Shown piece by piece: positions 1 to 6,795 of a stretch of 64,000 nt of DNA. Below the pieces are notes generated by a model, which saw only the letters and a program-made list of their open reading frames with translations, did not search any database and was not told the origin of the DNA. Numbering within the stretch: the stretch's first letter is position 1; every line of letters begins with the position of its first letter. The DNA comes from Spirochaetaceae bacterium (lineage in GTDB: Bacteria > Spirochaetota > Spirochaetia > SZUA-6 > Bin103). The DNA lies in the NCBI GenBank assembly GCA_028821475.1, contig JAPPGB010000102.1:16635-80634 (forward strand). Direction: 5' to 3'. The position numbers and the translations under genes are program-made.

Positions 1-931
1 TGGCGGCCAGGGCGGTGGCTATGCGCTGCCTGGCGGCGTCCACCCGTTCCGGCGGCCAGTCGCCGAAGCCGCGGCCGGTCTTGGCGCCGTAGTCGCCGGC
101 CGCCGCCGGATCGGCGAGCAGGTCGGCCACCCCGCCGGCGGCCAGGTCGGGCCACACTTCTCGGGCGATGGCTGCGATCACGTCCAGGCCGGCCAGGTCG
201 GAGACCTCGAACGGCCCTGCCACCGCCAGACGGCGGCCGAAGCTGCCGCTAACCACGGCATCGACATCGGCGGCTCCGGCCACGCCTCCTTCCACGAGGG
301 CGACTGCCTCGCGCAGCAGCGCCTGCTGCAGCCGGTTGGCGATGAAGCCGGCGACCTCCCGTTGCAGGACCACCGGACGCTTGCCGAGGCTTTGGTACAG
401 GGCGCACACCCGCTGCACCACGTCCACGTCGGTGCCGGGATGCGGCACGATCTCCACCACCGGCAGCAGGTGCGGGGGGTTGAAATAGTGGGCCACCAGG
501 ATGCGCTCCGGGTGGCGGGAACCGGCGGCCAGGATGCTCGGCATGAAGGTGGAGGTGTTGCTCGCCAGCACCACTTCCGCGCCGCAGGCGCGGTCCAGTT
601 CGGCGAACACTCGCTGCTTCAGGGACAGGTCCTCGCTGACCGCCTCGACCACCAGGTCGGCGCCGGCCACCGCCCGGGCCAGGGAGGCGTGCGCGGTGAC
701 CCGCAGCATGGCGGAGGCGCAGTCGGCGCGCGCGGCCAGACCGAGGCCGGCCAGGGTGTCCGCGGCGCGACGCATGTTGGCCAGCCCCTGCTCCAGCGCG
801 GCGGCCGAGGCGTCGGTGATCGCCACCCGGCGGCCCGCCACCGCGAATTCCAGCGCAATCCCGTGCCCCATCAGGCCGGCGCCAATCACCGCCACCCGCT
901 CGATTGCCGCGGCGCTGTTCCTTGTCGTCAT
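1..931 (-). CDS. 3-hydroxyacyl-CoA dehydrogenase family protein (3' end outside window)
   Basis: NAD-dependent oxidation of a 3-hydroxyacyl-CoA or related 3-hydroxy acid is the likely reaction. The reading frame starts at ATG (complement of 929-931) and stays open to base 1, so the C-terminus is missing. About residues 10-24 form a Rossmann GxGxxG motif (VAVIGAGLMGHGIA). Further on are the family blocks LVVEAVSEDLSLKQ, VLASNTS, HYFNPPHLLPVVEI and GFIANRLQ, which correspond to the NAD-binding domain, the catalytic histidine region and the start of the C-terminal helical domain. About 310 residues are visible, near the usual length of the short single-function enzymes. It is divergent from the oxidoreductase gene that starts at 1026, so the 94 bp between them must hold both promoters. 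The substrate cannot be told from sequence. Confidence 0.85.
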   Translation of the reverse strand, partial: MTTRNSAAAIERVAVIGAGLMGHGIALEFAVAGRRVAITDASAAALEQGLANMRRAADTLAGLGLAARADCASAMLRVTAHASLARAVAGADLVVEAVSEDLSLKQRVFAELDRACGAEVVLASNTSTFMPSILAAGSRHPERILVAHYFNPPHLLPVVEIVPHPGTDVDVVQRVCALYQSLGKRPVVLQREVAGFIANRLQQALLREAVALVEGGVAGAADVDAVVSGSFGRRLAVAGPFEVSDLAGLDVIAAIAREVWPDLAAGGVADLLADPAAAGDYGAKTGRGFGDWPPERVDAARQRIATALAA

Positions 932-1025
932 GTCGTTCCCTCTCTCGTCCGGCGCTACGCGCCGCACCGGACCCGGCCTGCAACAGGTGCGCCGTTTCCC
1001 TACACTACGCGGCGGAGGGAGGCGC

Positions 1026-2051
1026 GTGAAGGAGTTGAAGCTAGGGGTGGCCGGGCTCGGCCACGGTCGTACGCTGTTGCAGGCGAACACGGCCGCGGGC
1101 AACCACCTGCGGCTGCGGGTGACGGCGGTGTGCGACACCGACGGCGAGCGCGCCCGGGCGGCTGCCGAGCGCTACGGCGTGCCCTTTGCCACCACCGACT
1201 ATGCCGAGCTGGCGGCGCGCCCGGAACTGGACGTGATCGGCATCTACACGCCCGGGCCGCTGCACGCGCCGCAGATCCTGGCCGCCCTCGACGCCGGCAA
1301 GCACGTGATGGTGACCAAGTCGATGGTGTACACCATGGCGGAGGCGGAGCAGGTGGTGGCGGCGGTGGAACGCACCGGGCGCGTGTTGCTGGTAAGCCAG
1401 TCGCTGCGCGGGCGGTTCGACTTCATGGAAGCGAAGCGCGCGTGCGACGCCGGTGAGATCGGCGAGCCCTATCTGGCCGAGTCGCATTACATCCACGACC
1501 TGCGCCCCGTGTACGACTACTCGCCGTGGCGCGTGCAGATGCCGCAGGACCTGATCCTGGGCGGCGCCTGCCACCCGATCGACCTGCTGCGCTGGTTCAT
1601 GGGCGACATCGCGGAGGTGCACTGCTACGGCCAGCGCAGCGGCCTGGCGCCGGAGTATCCGCGGGAGGACAACTTCGTGATCAACGTGCGCTTCGCCAGC
1701 GGGCGCATCGGACGCATCGCCAACTACCTCGGCGTGGTGGAGCCGCCCGGAGAGGTGATGAACGAGCTCACCGTGTACGGCACGAAAGGGGTGCTGCGCA
1801 ACGCCCGCAAGACGGTGGACGGAGAGGGCTATCTGCCGGCGCGCTCCTCGGAGGCGGCATTCGTGAGCCGGCTGCCGCTCGGCCACCACCAGGAGATGCT
1901 GGTGCTGATGGCGCACCTGGCGGAGTGCATCCTGGACGGCAGGACGCCGTGGGTCGGCGTGCGCGAAGGAGCGCGCGTGGTGGCCACCGGACTGGCGTGC
2001 TGGGAGTCGCTGCGCAGCGGCCGGCCGGTCAAGGTGCGCAATGAATTCTGA
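1026..2051 (+). CDS. Gfo/Idh/MocA family oxidoreductase
   Basis: A cytoplasmic NAD(P)-dependent dehydrogenase that probably acts on a sugar, inositol or amino-sugar derivative. The GTG start at 1026 is chosen because GGAGGGA lies a few bases upstream and the protein then begins directly with the Rossmann strand KELKLGVAGLGHGRTL. It has 341 residues, typical of the family. Family marks are VCDTDGERA at the end of strand 2, IGIYTPGPLHAPQ, and KHVMVTKSM, which sits where the usual EKP motif is (here TKS, so the catalytic lysine survives but Glu and Pro are changed). A C-terminal beta-sheet domain follows, with GGACHPIDLLRWF (the usual GG..H.ID motif). It overlaps the next gene by 11 bp, so it heads an operon with a GNAT protein and a fucosidase. 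Confidence 0.88.
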   Translation: MKELKLGVAGLGHGRTLLQANTAAGNHLRLRVTAVCDTDGERARAAAERYGVPFATTDYAELAARPELDVIGIYTPGPLHAPQILAALDAGKHVMVTKSMVYTMAEAEQVVAAVERTGRVLLVSQSLRGRFDFMEAKRACDAGEIGEPYLAESHYIHDLRPVYDYSPWRVQMPQDLILGGACHPIDLLRWFMGDIAEVHCYGQRSGLAPEYPREDNFVINVRFASGRIGRIANYLGVVEPPGEVMNELTVYGTKGVLRNARKTVDGEGYLPARSSEAAFVSRLPLGHHQEMLVLMAHLAECILDGRTPWVGVREGARVVATGLACWESLRSGRPVKVRNEF

Positions 2052-2634
2052 GCCGGCGCCGGACGGCGAGAAGCCGCCGCAACTGCGGATGCAGTTTCGG
2101 GCGTTCGCGTCGCTGCAAGCGGTCAGCCTGCCGCCCGGCTACACCCTTGCCACCCTGGCGGAGCGGGATCTGGACGATTGGATCGCCGTGCTGAACGCCA
2201 CCGGCCGGCTCGGCGCCTGGGACTTGGCGCGCGCCGAGCGCTGTCTGAACGACCCGCGTCCGGTGGTGCCCGCGGGCACGTACCTGGTCATGCATCGCGG
2301 CCGCCCGGTGGCCACCGCCTGCACCGTGCTGCCGACGCCCGCCGAGCCGCGCCATGAGCTGGGCTGGGTGGCGGTCGATCCCGCCCACCAGGGCCGCGGA
2401 CTCGGGCTGCAGGTATGCCGGGCGGTGCTTTGGTACGCTCGCCGGCACGGCTGGACGGCGACCATCCTCAACACCGACGACTGGCGCCTGCCCGCCATCA
2501 GGACCTATCTGAAGCTCGGCTTCGAGCCGGAGATCACCCACGACAGCCACCCCGCGCGCTGGCAGGAGGTCCACCGCCTGCTCGCAACCCCGGCGGCGGC
2601 ATCATTACCAGGAACACGAGGAGGGGCAAAATGA
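2041..2634 (+). CDS. GNAT family N-acetyltransferase
   Basis: Predicted acetyl-CoA-dependent N-acetyltransferase of 197 residues with an unknown acceptor. The acetyl-CoA pyrophosphate-binding motif A is clear at about residues 112-130 (WVAVDPAHQGRGLGLQVCRA, with the Q/RxxGxG/A loop as QGRGLG). It is followed by ILNTDDWRLPAIRTYLKLGF, the typical motif B where a residue near the end of helix 4 helps catalysis. The first 45 residues are a less conserved extension. Its start overlaps the end of the upstream oxidoreductase and its stop overlaps the start of the fucosidase gene in an ATGA, so all three are probably translationally coupled. The context suggests sugar or amino-sugar metabolism, but this is inference. 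Confidence 0.82.
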   Translation: MNSEPAPDGEKPPQLRMQFRAFASLQAVSLPPGYTLATLAERDLDDWIAVLNATGRLGAWDLARAERCLNDPRPVVPAGTYLVMHRGRPVATACTVLPTPAEPRHELGWVAVDPAHQGRGLGLQVCRAVLWYARRHGWTATILNTDDWRLPAIRTYLKLGFEPEITHDSHPARWQEVHRLLATPAAASLPGTRGGAK

Positions 2635-3896
2635 TCAAGCGGTTCGGCGATGGCCGGGACTGGTTCTTTGGCAAGCGGTTCGGGATGTTCATCCACTGGG
2701 GGCTGTACGCCATCCCGGCGTGGCACGAGCAGATCCTGTGGCGCGGCGACATCAAGCGGCGCGACTACGAGAAGCTGGTGGACGAGTTCAATCCCCGGCA
2801 GTTCAACCCGGACGCCTGGCTCGACGTGCTGCAGGAGGCCGGCATGGAGTACCTGTGCGTGACCACCAAGCACCACGACGGCTTCTGCCTGTGGGACACG
2901 GCGTACACCGACTACAACGTGATGCGCTCGCCGTACGGCAAGGACATCATCGGCATGCTGGCCGAGGCGTGCCACCGCCGCGGCGTGGTGCTGGGCTTCT
3001 ACTACTCGCTGCCCGACTGGCACCACCGGCACTACCCCAACCTGGGCCGCCACCACGAGATGCTCGGTCCGCGCCCGGGCGACGAGCCGGACGAGGACAA
3101 GTACCTGGAGTTCGTGGCCAACCAGGTGCGCGAGCTGCTCACCGGCTACGGCAGGCTGGGCGAGTTCTTCTGGGACATCAACGTGGCGCAGTTCCACGCT
3201 CCCGAGCTCAACCGGATGATCCGGGAGTTGCAGCCGGACGCGCTGATCAACGACCGCGGGCCCGCGCCCGGCGACTACTCCACCCCGGAGCGGCACGTGC
3301 CGGAGGGGGCGGCGTTCAGCAGTCCCACCGAGGCGGTGCAGTCGCTCGGCCGGGAGAGCTGGGGCTACCGCGACGGCGAGGACTACTACGCGCACAAGTT
3401 CCTGATGCAGAGCGTGGACCGCATCCTGGCGATGGGCGGCAACTACCTGCTCAACGTGGGCCCGAAGGCGGACGGCACCTTCCCCGACGAGTGCACGGCG
3501 GCGCTGCGCCGCATCGGCGACTGGTACGGGCGCGTGCGGGAGGCATTCGACGGCACCGTGCCGTGCTCGTACCTGGTGCAGCGCGCCTCGGCGGGGGCGT
3601 CGGGACACGCCCTGTTCCGCTATGACGAGCTGCTGCTGACGCGGCGCGGCAACACCATCTACGTGCACTGCCCGTACGACCTGCAAACCGGCGGCGCCGT
3701 GCTCAGCGGGTTCGCGGAGGAGCCGCGCGCGGCCACCCTGCTCAATGACGGCCGCGAGCTGGCGTGGACGGTGGACGTGATCCCGTGGCGCTGGACCGCG
3801 CGCCCCTGCCTGCGCATCCGCGACCTGCCGGTGAACGAGCTCACCGGCGAGGTGCTGGTCATCAAGCTGGAACTGGACGACGAGTCGACCGCCTGA
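2631..3896 (+). CDS. alpha-L-fucosidase (GH29 family)
   Basis: Retaining glycoside hydrolase expected to release terminal alpha-L-fucose. The ATG at 2631 is preceded by GAGGAGGGG and overlaps the upstream stop, giving 421 residues. GH29 marks: FGMFIHWGLYAIP near residues 18-30, TTKHHDGFCLW near 78-88, LGFYYSLPDWH near 121-131, and EFFWDIN near 178-184, where D182 occupies the nucleophile position. It is followed by LLNVGPKADGTFP and a C-terminal beta domain. No signal peptide is visible, so it should act in the cytoplasm on imported oligosaccharides. This fits its place as the last gene of an operon with a sugar-type oxidoreductase. The substrate linkage cannot be assigned. Confidence 0.92.
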   Translation: MIKRFGDGRDWFFGKRFGMFIHWGLYAIPAWHEQILWRGDIKRRDYEKLVDEFNPRQFNPDAWLDVLQEAGMEYLCVTTKHHDGFCLWDTAYTDYNVMRSPYGKDIIGMLAEACHRRGVVLGFYYSLPDWHHRHYPNLGRHHEMLGPRPGDEPDEDKYLEFVANQVRELLTGYGRLGEFFWDINVAQFHAPELNRMIRELQPDALINDRGPAPGDYSTPERHVPEGAAFSSPTEAVQSLGRESWGYRDGEDYYAHKFLMQSVDRILAMGGNYLLNVGPKADGTFPDECTAALRRIGDWYGRVREAFDGTVPCSYLVQRASAGASGHALFRYDELLLTRRGNTIYVHCPYDLQTGGAVLSGFAEEPRAATLLNDGRELAWTVDVIPWRWTARPCLRIRDLPVNELTGEVLVIKLELDDESTA

Positions 3897-3929
3897 GCGC
3901 GGGGACAATCGCTCACGGAGCGGACGCCC

Positions 3930-3967
3930 GAGCGTGCCGGCCAGGCGCCGCGCGGGCCGGCACGCTC
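3930..3967. terminator. strong GC-rich hairpin between convergent genes
   Basis: A perfect 13-bp inverted repeat (left arm 3930-3942, right arm 3955-3967) with a 12-nt loop lies between the end of the fucosidase gene and the end of the convergent membrane-protein gene, whose stop codon touches the right arm. There is no T-tract on either side, so it could be a bidirectional, factor-assisted terminator or simply an mRNA-stabilising hairpin. Confidence 0.5.
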
Positions 3968-4307
3968 AGCGCTGCCGCCGGCGGGCCACGTGGCTGGCGG
4001 CGTTGCGAACCAGCGCCGTGACCAGCCAGGCGAAGAACGCCAGCAGCATCAGCGCCATCACACCCATCCCAGCGGCCACGGCAATGCGTCCGGCCAGCGG
4101 CGTGTCGGCGGTGAGCATCGCCCCGACAATCCCGGCCAGGCGACCGCCGGCCAGCGCCGCCACCGTCACGATCATCCCGATCGCGATCAGCCACACCACC
4201 AGGTTGACGATCGGATGCGCCAACTGTCGATCACGAGCCCCCACGATGGTCTCAGTATACTCTGATCCCGCCTCGCCACTCAGGTTGACACGATTCTCGG
4301 GTTTCAC
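3966..4307 (-). CDS. small membrane protein of unknown function
   Basis: I do not recognise a family. The frame encodes up to 113 residues with two hydrophobic stretches at about residues 33-58 (IVNLVVWLIAIGMIVTVAAL) and 72-98 (IAVAAGMGVMALMLLAFFAW), then a basic tail ending RRRQR. This points to an inner-membrane protein with both termini probably cytoplasmic. The start is uncertain: the first GTG (4307) has no Shine-Dalgarno sequence and lies inside the vapB promoter. A later GTG at about 4244 sits just after a TATACT hexamer on this strand and would still leave both membrane segments. The opposite frame is arginine- and serine-rich and looks like a shadow. Confidence 0.5.
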   Translation of the reverse strand: MKPENRVNLSGEAGSEYTETIVGARDRQLAHPIVNLVVWLIAIGMIVTVAALAGGRLAGIVGAMLTADTPLAGRIAVAAGMGVMALMLLAFFAWLVTALVRNAASHVARRRQR

Positions 4308-4313
4308 TAGTTT
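4285..4313 (+). promoter_or_regulatory. sigma70-type promoter of the vapBC module, probably leaderless
   Basis: A consensus -35 box TTGACA (4285-4290) is separated by exactly 17 bp from a weak -10 box TAGTTT (4308-4313). The expected transcription start falls at about 4320, which is the ATG of the antitoxin gene, so the transcript is probably leaderless. The same arrangement recurs at 5171-5199 in front of the truncated antitoxin copy (TTGACA, 17 bp, TATCTT, ATG at 5205), which supports its being a real promoter. Confidence 0.6.
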
Positions 4314-4319
4314 CGTGAC

Positions 4320-4562
4320 ATGAAGAACGTGACGGTTTCGTTGCCGGAAGACACCGCGCGGTGGCTGCGTGTAGCGGCAGCCAAGGCCGACCGCAGCGTG
4401 TCCGGCTGGCTGGCCGAGCTACTCGACAAGATGCGGCATCAGGAGGATGAGTACGAGACAGCGATGGCACGCTACCTGGCGATGAAACCTCGCAAGCTGC
4501 AGTGGGTCGACGGTCGCAAGCCGACCCGTGATGAGTTGCATGACCGGGCCAGTTTTCGTTGA
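4320..4562 (+). CDS. vapB: VapB-type antitoxin (ribbon-helix-helix)
   Basis: Antitoxin of 80 residues expected to neutralise the PIN toxin encoded just downstream and to repress its own promoter. The N-terminal segment (KNVTVSLPEDTARWLRVAAA, followed by KADRSVSGWLAELLDKM) has the pattern of a ribbon-helix-helix fold: a short strand, then two helices. The C-terminal part (RHQEDEYETAMARYLA and WVDGRKPTRDELHDR) would be the toxin-wrapping tail. The ATG lies where the predicted promoter would start transcription, with no room for a Shine-Dalgarno sequence. It overlaps the toxin gene by 23 bp. A truncated copy of its C-terminal half is found at 5205-5345. Confidence 0.82.
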   Translation: MKNVTVSLPEDTARWLRVAAAKADRSVSGWLAELLDKMRHQEDEYETAMARYLAMKPRKLQWVDGRKPTRDELHDRASFR

Positions 4563-5007
4563 CACCAACGTACTCGTCTACCGTCACGACTCCGCAGACG
4601 CTGCCAAGCAGACACGTGCGGAGAGCTGGATCACCTGCATCGCCGAACTTCGGGCCGGGCGGCTGAGCTTCCAGGTTCTCCAGGTACTGTACGCCACGCT
4701 TACGCGCAAGCTGCAGCCGAACCTTGAGCGGCAGGAAGCGCGCGAGATAGTCGAGCTCCTCGCGTCCTGGAACCCGCTCGCCATAGACCTGCCCCTGATC
4801 AAGCGAGCTTGGGATCTACAGGATCGCTACTCGCTGTCCTGGTGGGACGCGCTCATCGTGGCAGCGGCGCAGGCCAGCGACTGCCGTGTGCTGCTGACCG
4901 AGGATTTGCAGCACGGCCAGAGGTTTGGGAGGGTGCGTGTGATCGATCCGTTTGCGTCCCCGGAGCGGTCGCCGGCGGAGCTCCTCGCGTCGGTGAGAGC
5001 AGACTAG
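4540..5007 (+). CDS. vapC: VapC-type PIN-domain toxin (predicted ribonuclease)
   Basis: Predicted metal-dependent endoribonuclease toxin. With the ATG at 4540 the protein starts MTGPVFVDTNVLVYRHD, the canonical first PIN strand with its catalytic aspartate. Upstream in-frame GTG 4528 and ATG 4531 are alternatives. The other acidic residues expected in the fold are present: glutamates in the central helical region, the D of WWDALIVAAA, and the ED of LLTEDLQHG near the C-terminus. The length of about 155 residues is somewhat above the VapC average (about 130-140). The gene overlaps the antitoxin gene, the standard arrangement. All acidic positions appear intact, so the toxin is probably active. 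The RNA target is unknown. Confidence 0.87.
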   Translation: MTGPVFVDTNVLVYRHDSADAAKQTRAESWITCIAELRAGRLSFQVLQVLYATLTRKLQPNLERQEAREIVELLASWNPLAIDLPLIKRAWDLQDRYSLSWWDALIVAAAQASDCRVLLTEDLQHGQRFGRVRVIDPFASPERSPAELLASVRAD

Positions 5008-5204
5008 CTCCGTGGCACAGCGCCGGCGGCAACGACGCTCGACATGGGGTCGACAACACAGACCATCTGTCCGGGATACCGCCCCGTTTGCCTGTTCCGC
5101 CACTTTCACCAGACCGCATCGCTCGATCGCGAAGATGGCGTGCTCAATCTTACTGGTTGATATCGGCCCGTTGACACGACTCTCACCCGTCGCTATCTTC
5201 GAGT

Positions 5205-5423
5205 ATGAACTGCAGGCACCGAATGCGTCGTCAAGATGACCAGTACGAAGCAGCGATGGAGCGCTGTCTGGCGATCGAACCACGCAACTTTGAATGGGTG
5301 GACGGACGCCAGCCCACCCGCGACGAACTGCATGCCAGAGCCAACGTCTCTGAGGCTAGCGCAGCTTGTTCTTCTGAACATCAGACGGGACCGCCGGACC
5401 TACGGTCGAGGAAAGCTCCGTGA
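5205..5423 (+). pseudogene. truncated second copy of the VapB-type antitoxin
   Basis: The frame from ATG 5205 reads RMRRQDDQYEAAMERCLA and then WVDGRQPTRDELHARAN. This matches residues about 38-78 of the intact antitoxin (KMRHQEDEYETAMARYLA, WVDGRKPTRDELHDRAS), but the ribbon-helix-helix DNA-binding half is gone. The promoter in front (TTGACACGA at 5171, TATCTT at 5194-5199) also matches the intact copy, so promoter and start codon have been joined to the C-terminal half by an internal deletion of about 36 codons. After about 5345 the frame runs on without similarity to its stop at 5421-5423, which overlaps the GTG of the next gene. No toxin gene follows. It may still be expressed as a toxin-binding fragment. 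Confidence 0.7.
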
Positions 5424-5707
5424 GGTATGCGCCAGACGAGTTCTCAAGACACGAATATGAGGTAAAGAACGTCTTTACGGAGGGCGACTCCTTCCCGGCA
5501 GTGGTATTCTATCTTCGCTACAATGATTCGGTAGAGATCGACATCGAAGGAGTTCTAAAGAAGACGGGGTTGTGGAGCGACCCTGACGAATCCGAGCCTC
5601 AGCGAACATATCACATGTTGTTTGAGATTGCACCTCGCAATGGAGATGCCGGGACAGTTGATCTCTACGTCCGCCGATTCGTCGCCGAGTACAGGAAGAA
5701 CACTTGA
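5420..5707 (+). CDS. hypothetical protein, first gene of a three-gene cassette
   Basis: Not recognised. It has 95 residues, is acidic and soluble, and has no signal peptide or membrane segment. The GTG at 5420 is preceded by GAGGAAA and overlaps the stop of the antitoxin remnant by four bases. The sequence is rich in beta-type segments (SFPAVVFYLRYNDSVEIDIEG, less its last residue; TYHMLFEIAPRN; GTVDLYVRRFVAEYRK). Base composition is clearly lower in GC than the flanking operons, as for the next two genes, which suggests acquisition by transfer. Its stop overlaps the TTG start of the next gene (TTGA), so the three genes are almost certainly co-translated. Confidence 0.6.
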   Translation: MRYAPDEFSRHEYEVKNVFTEGDSFPAVVFYLRYNDSVEIDIEGVLKKTGLWSDPDESEPQRTYHMLFEIAPRNGDAGTVDLYVRRFVAEYRKNT

Positions 5708-6198
5708 TCACCGTCACCGCTACCGTTCCGGAAGAGTTGCCACATGTACCCGGATTATCGCCGGACAATTTGGAGATCATACGCAATCATCCTTTGGCTA
5801 GTTTCCATAAGTTGGTGTCGAATCTCTGTCTCAACTTGAACGTATCGAAGCAACTCGATGACTTTAGGGCTCTGCAGGATGGCTGGCTTGAAGGTGAGGG
5901 CGTTGCACCGCCCACACCGGGTCTCGATTGGCTGTCTGAAGGTTTCGCACAACACTTCCCCTGGGACCTTAGACCGCCGTATATCTACCCCACCGTAGCA
6001 GGTGGAGTTCAAGCCGAATGGTCGCTCGGCTCGAACGAAGTCTCGCTCACGATAGACCTCGAGTCTCATTTCGGTGAATGGCACGAACTCGACTTGGAAA
6101 CCGGCGCTGTCCACGAACGAAGACTGAATTGCGATCTCACAAGCCACTGGGTGTGGTTGGTGTCTCGCTTGCAGTCCCTGGACTCGGATGACGCGTGA
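5704..6198 (+). CDS. hypothetical protein, second gene of a three-gene cassette
   Basis: Predicted 164-residue soluble protein with no named function. It starts with TTG overlapping the preceding stop. Landmarks are LDDFRALQDGWLEGEGVAP near residues 50-68, PPYIYPTVAGGVQAEWSLG near 95-113 and VSLTIDLESHFGEWHELDLE near 115-134. From memory, proteins with a DGW.GEG...P...L / YPT..GG...EW pattern occur in many bacteria as uncharacterised genes, often near mobile or toxin-type loci, but I cannot verify this here. Its stop overlaps the GTG of the following gene (GTGA). Low GC matches its two partners. Confidence 0.62.
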   Translation: MITVTATVPEELPHVPGLSPDNLEIIRNHPLASFHKLVSNLCLNLNVSKQLDDFRALQDGWLEGEGVAPPTPGLDWLSEGFAQHFPWDLRPPYIYPTVAGGVQAEWSLGSNEVSLTIDLESHFGEWHELDLETGAVHERRLNCDLTSHWVWLVSRLQSLDSDDA

Positions 6199-6563
6199 CG
6201 CAAGACTCGTTGCTGTTTCGACAAGTGAATCCGAATTTTGTTCGCGAAGGAAGGATCACCTCCCAAGTCTTCAAGCCTACGCCAAAGGACGGGAAGCTAC
6301 TCTCAGTCTACGACGGTGAATTGATCACAGCACAGAACTCATACATGCACTACACTGTTCGATTAGGCTTCTCTTCGTTGGGTGTCGTGGCTGTGACCCC
6401 GGCGGAATGTGGCAAACTGGATTTGCGAGTTAACTCCGACCCGATTCCTTTTCCCGAACATGCAGTGATCGATTTCCGTGGCTATTCCAATAATCAGATA
6501 ACCAGTAAGGCCAAGTACTTGAAGGATGCTGCTGTGACGCGCGGTTGGGAGTACACGCGTTGA
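6195..6563 (+). CDS. hypothetical protein, third gene of a three-gene cassette
   Basis: 122 residues starting at GTG 6195, which overlaps the preceding stop by four bases. It begins DSLLFRQVNPNFVREGRITS and contains QVFKPTPKDGKLLSVYDGEL, then SVYDGELITAQNSYMHYT and PFPEHAVIDFRGYSNNQ. The regular alternation of hydrophobic and charged residues and the proline-rich loops look like a real compact protein, not a shadow frame. No catalytic motif is recognised, and there is no signal peptide or membrane segment. It ends the co-translated low-GC cassette; about 230 bp without a gene follow before the sulfatase. A role in defence or as a toxin-antitoxin-like module is only a guess from context. Confidence 0.62.
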   Translation: MTQDSLLFRQVNPNFVREGRITSQVFKPTPKDGKLLSVYDGELITAQNSYMHYTVRLGFSSLGVVAVTPAECGKLDLRVNSDPIPFPEHAVIDFRGYSNNQITSKAKYLKDAAVTRGWEYTR

Positions 6564-6795
6564 AATAGCGTGCAGGAACTTATGAATCCTGTGCGCTGCT
6601 GACGCGTTTTCGCGCCATTCCGGCGTGCCCGCAATCCAACGACGCTGTTCGTGCGCCGGGTCTCGAGTAGATCGTGACGCGGCCGCCAAGCCGTCGACTA
6701 CTACCTATAGCGCCCGGGCGCGAAGTACGCGCGGCTCGGTTCACCCGTCGTTTGACCCTACTTGCACGCGGGCCCAAATGCTAAGATCGGACTGG

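Noticed and set aside
3934..4323. Plus-strand frame overlapping the small membrane-protein gene
   Set aside because: It is Ser/Ala/Arg-rich without hydrophobic segments or motifs. The minus-strand frame has two good membrane helices and was preferred.
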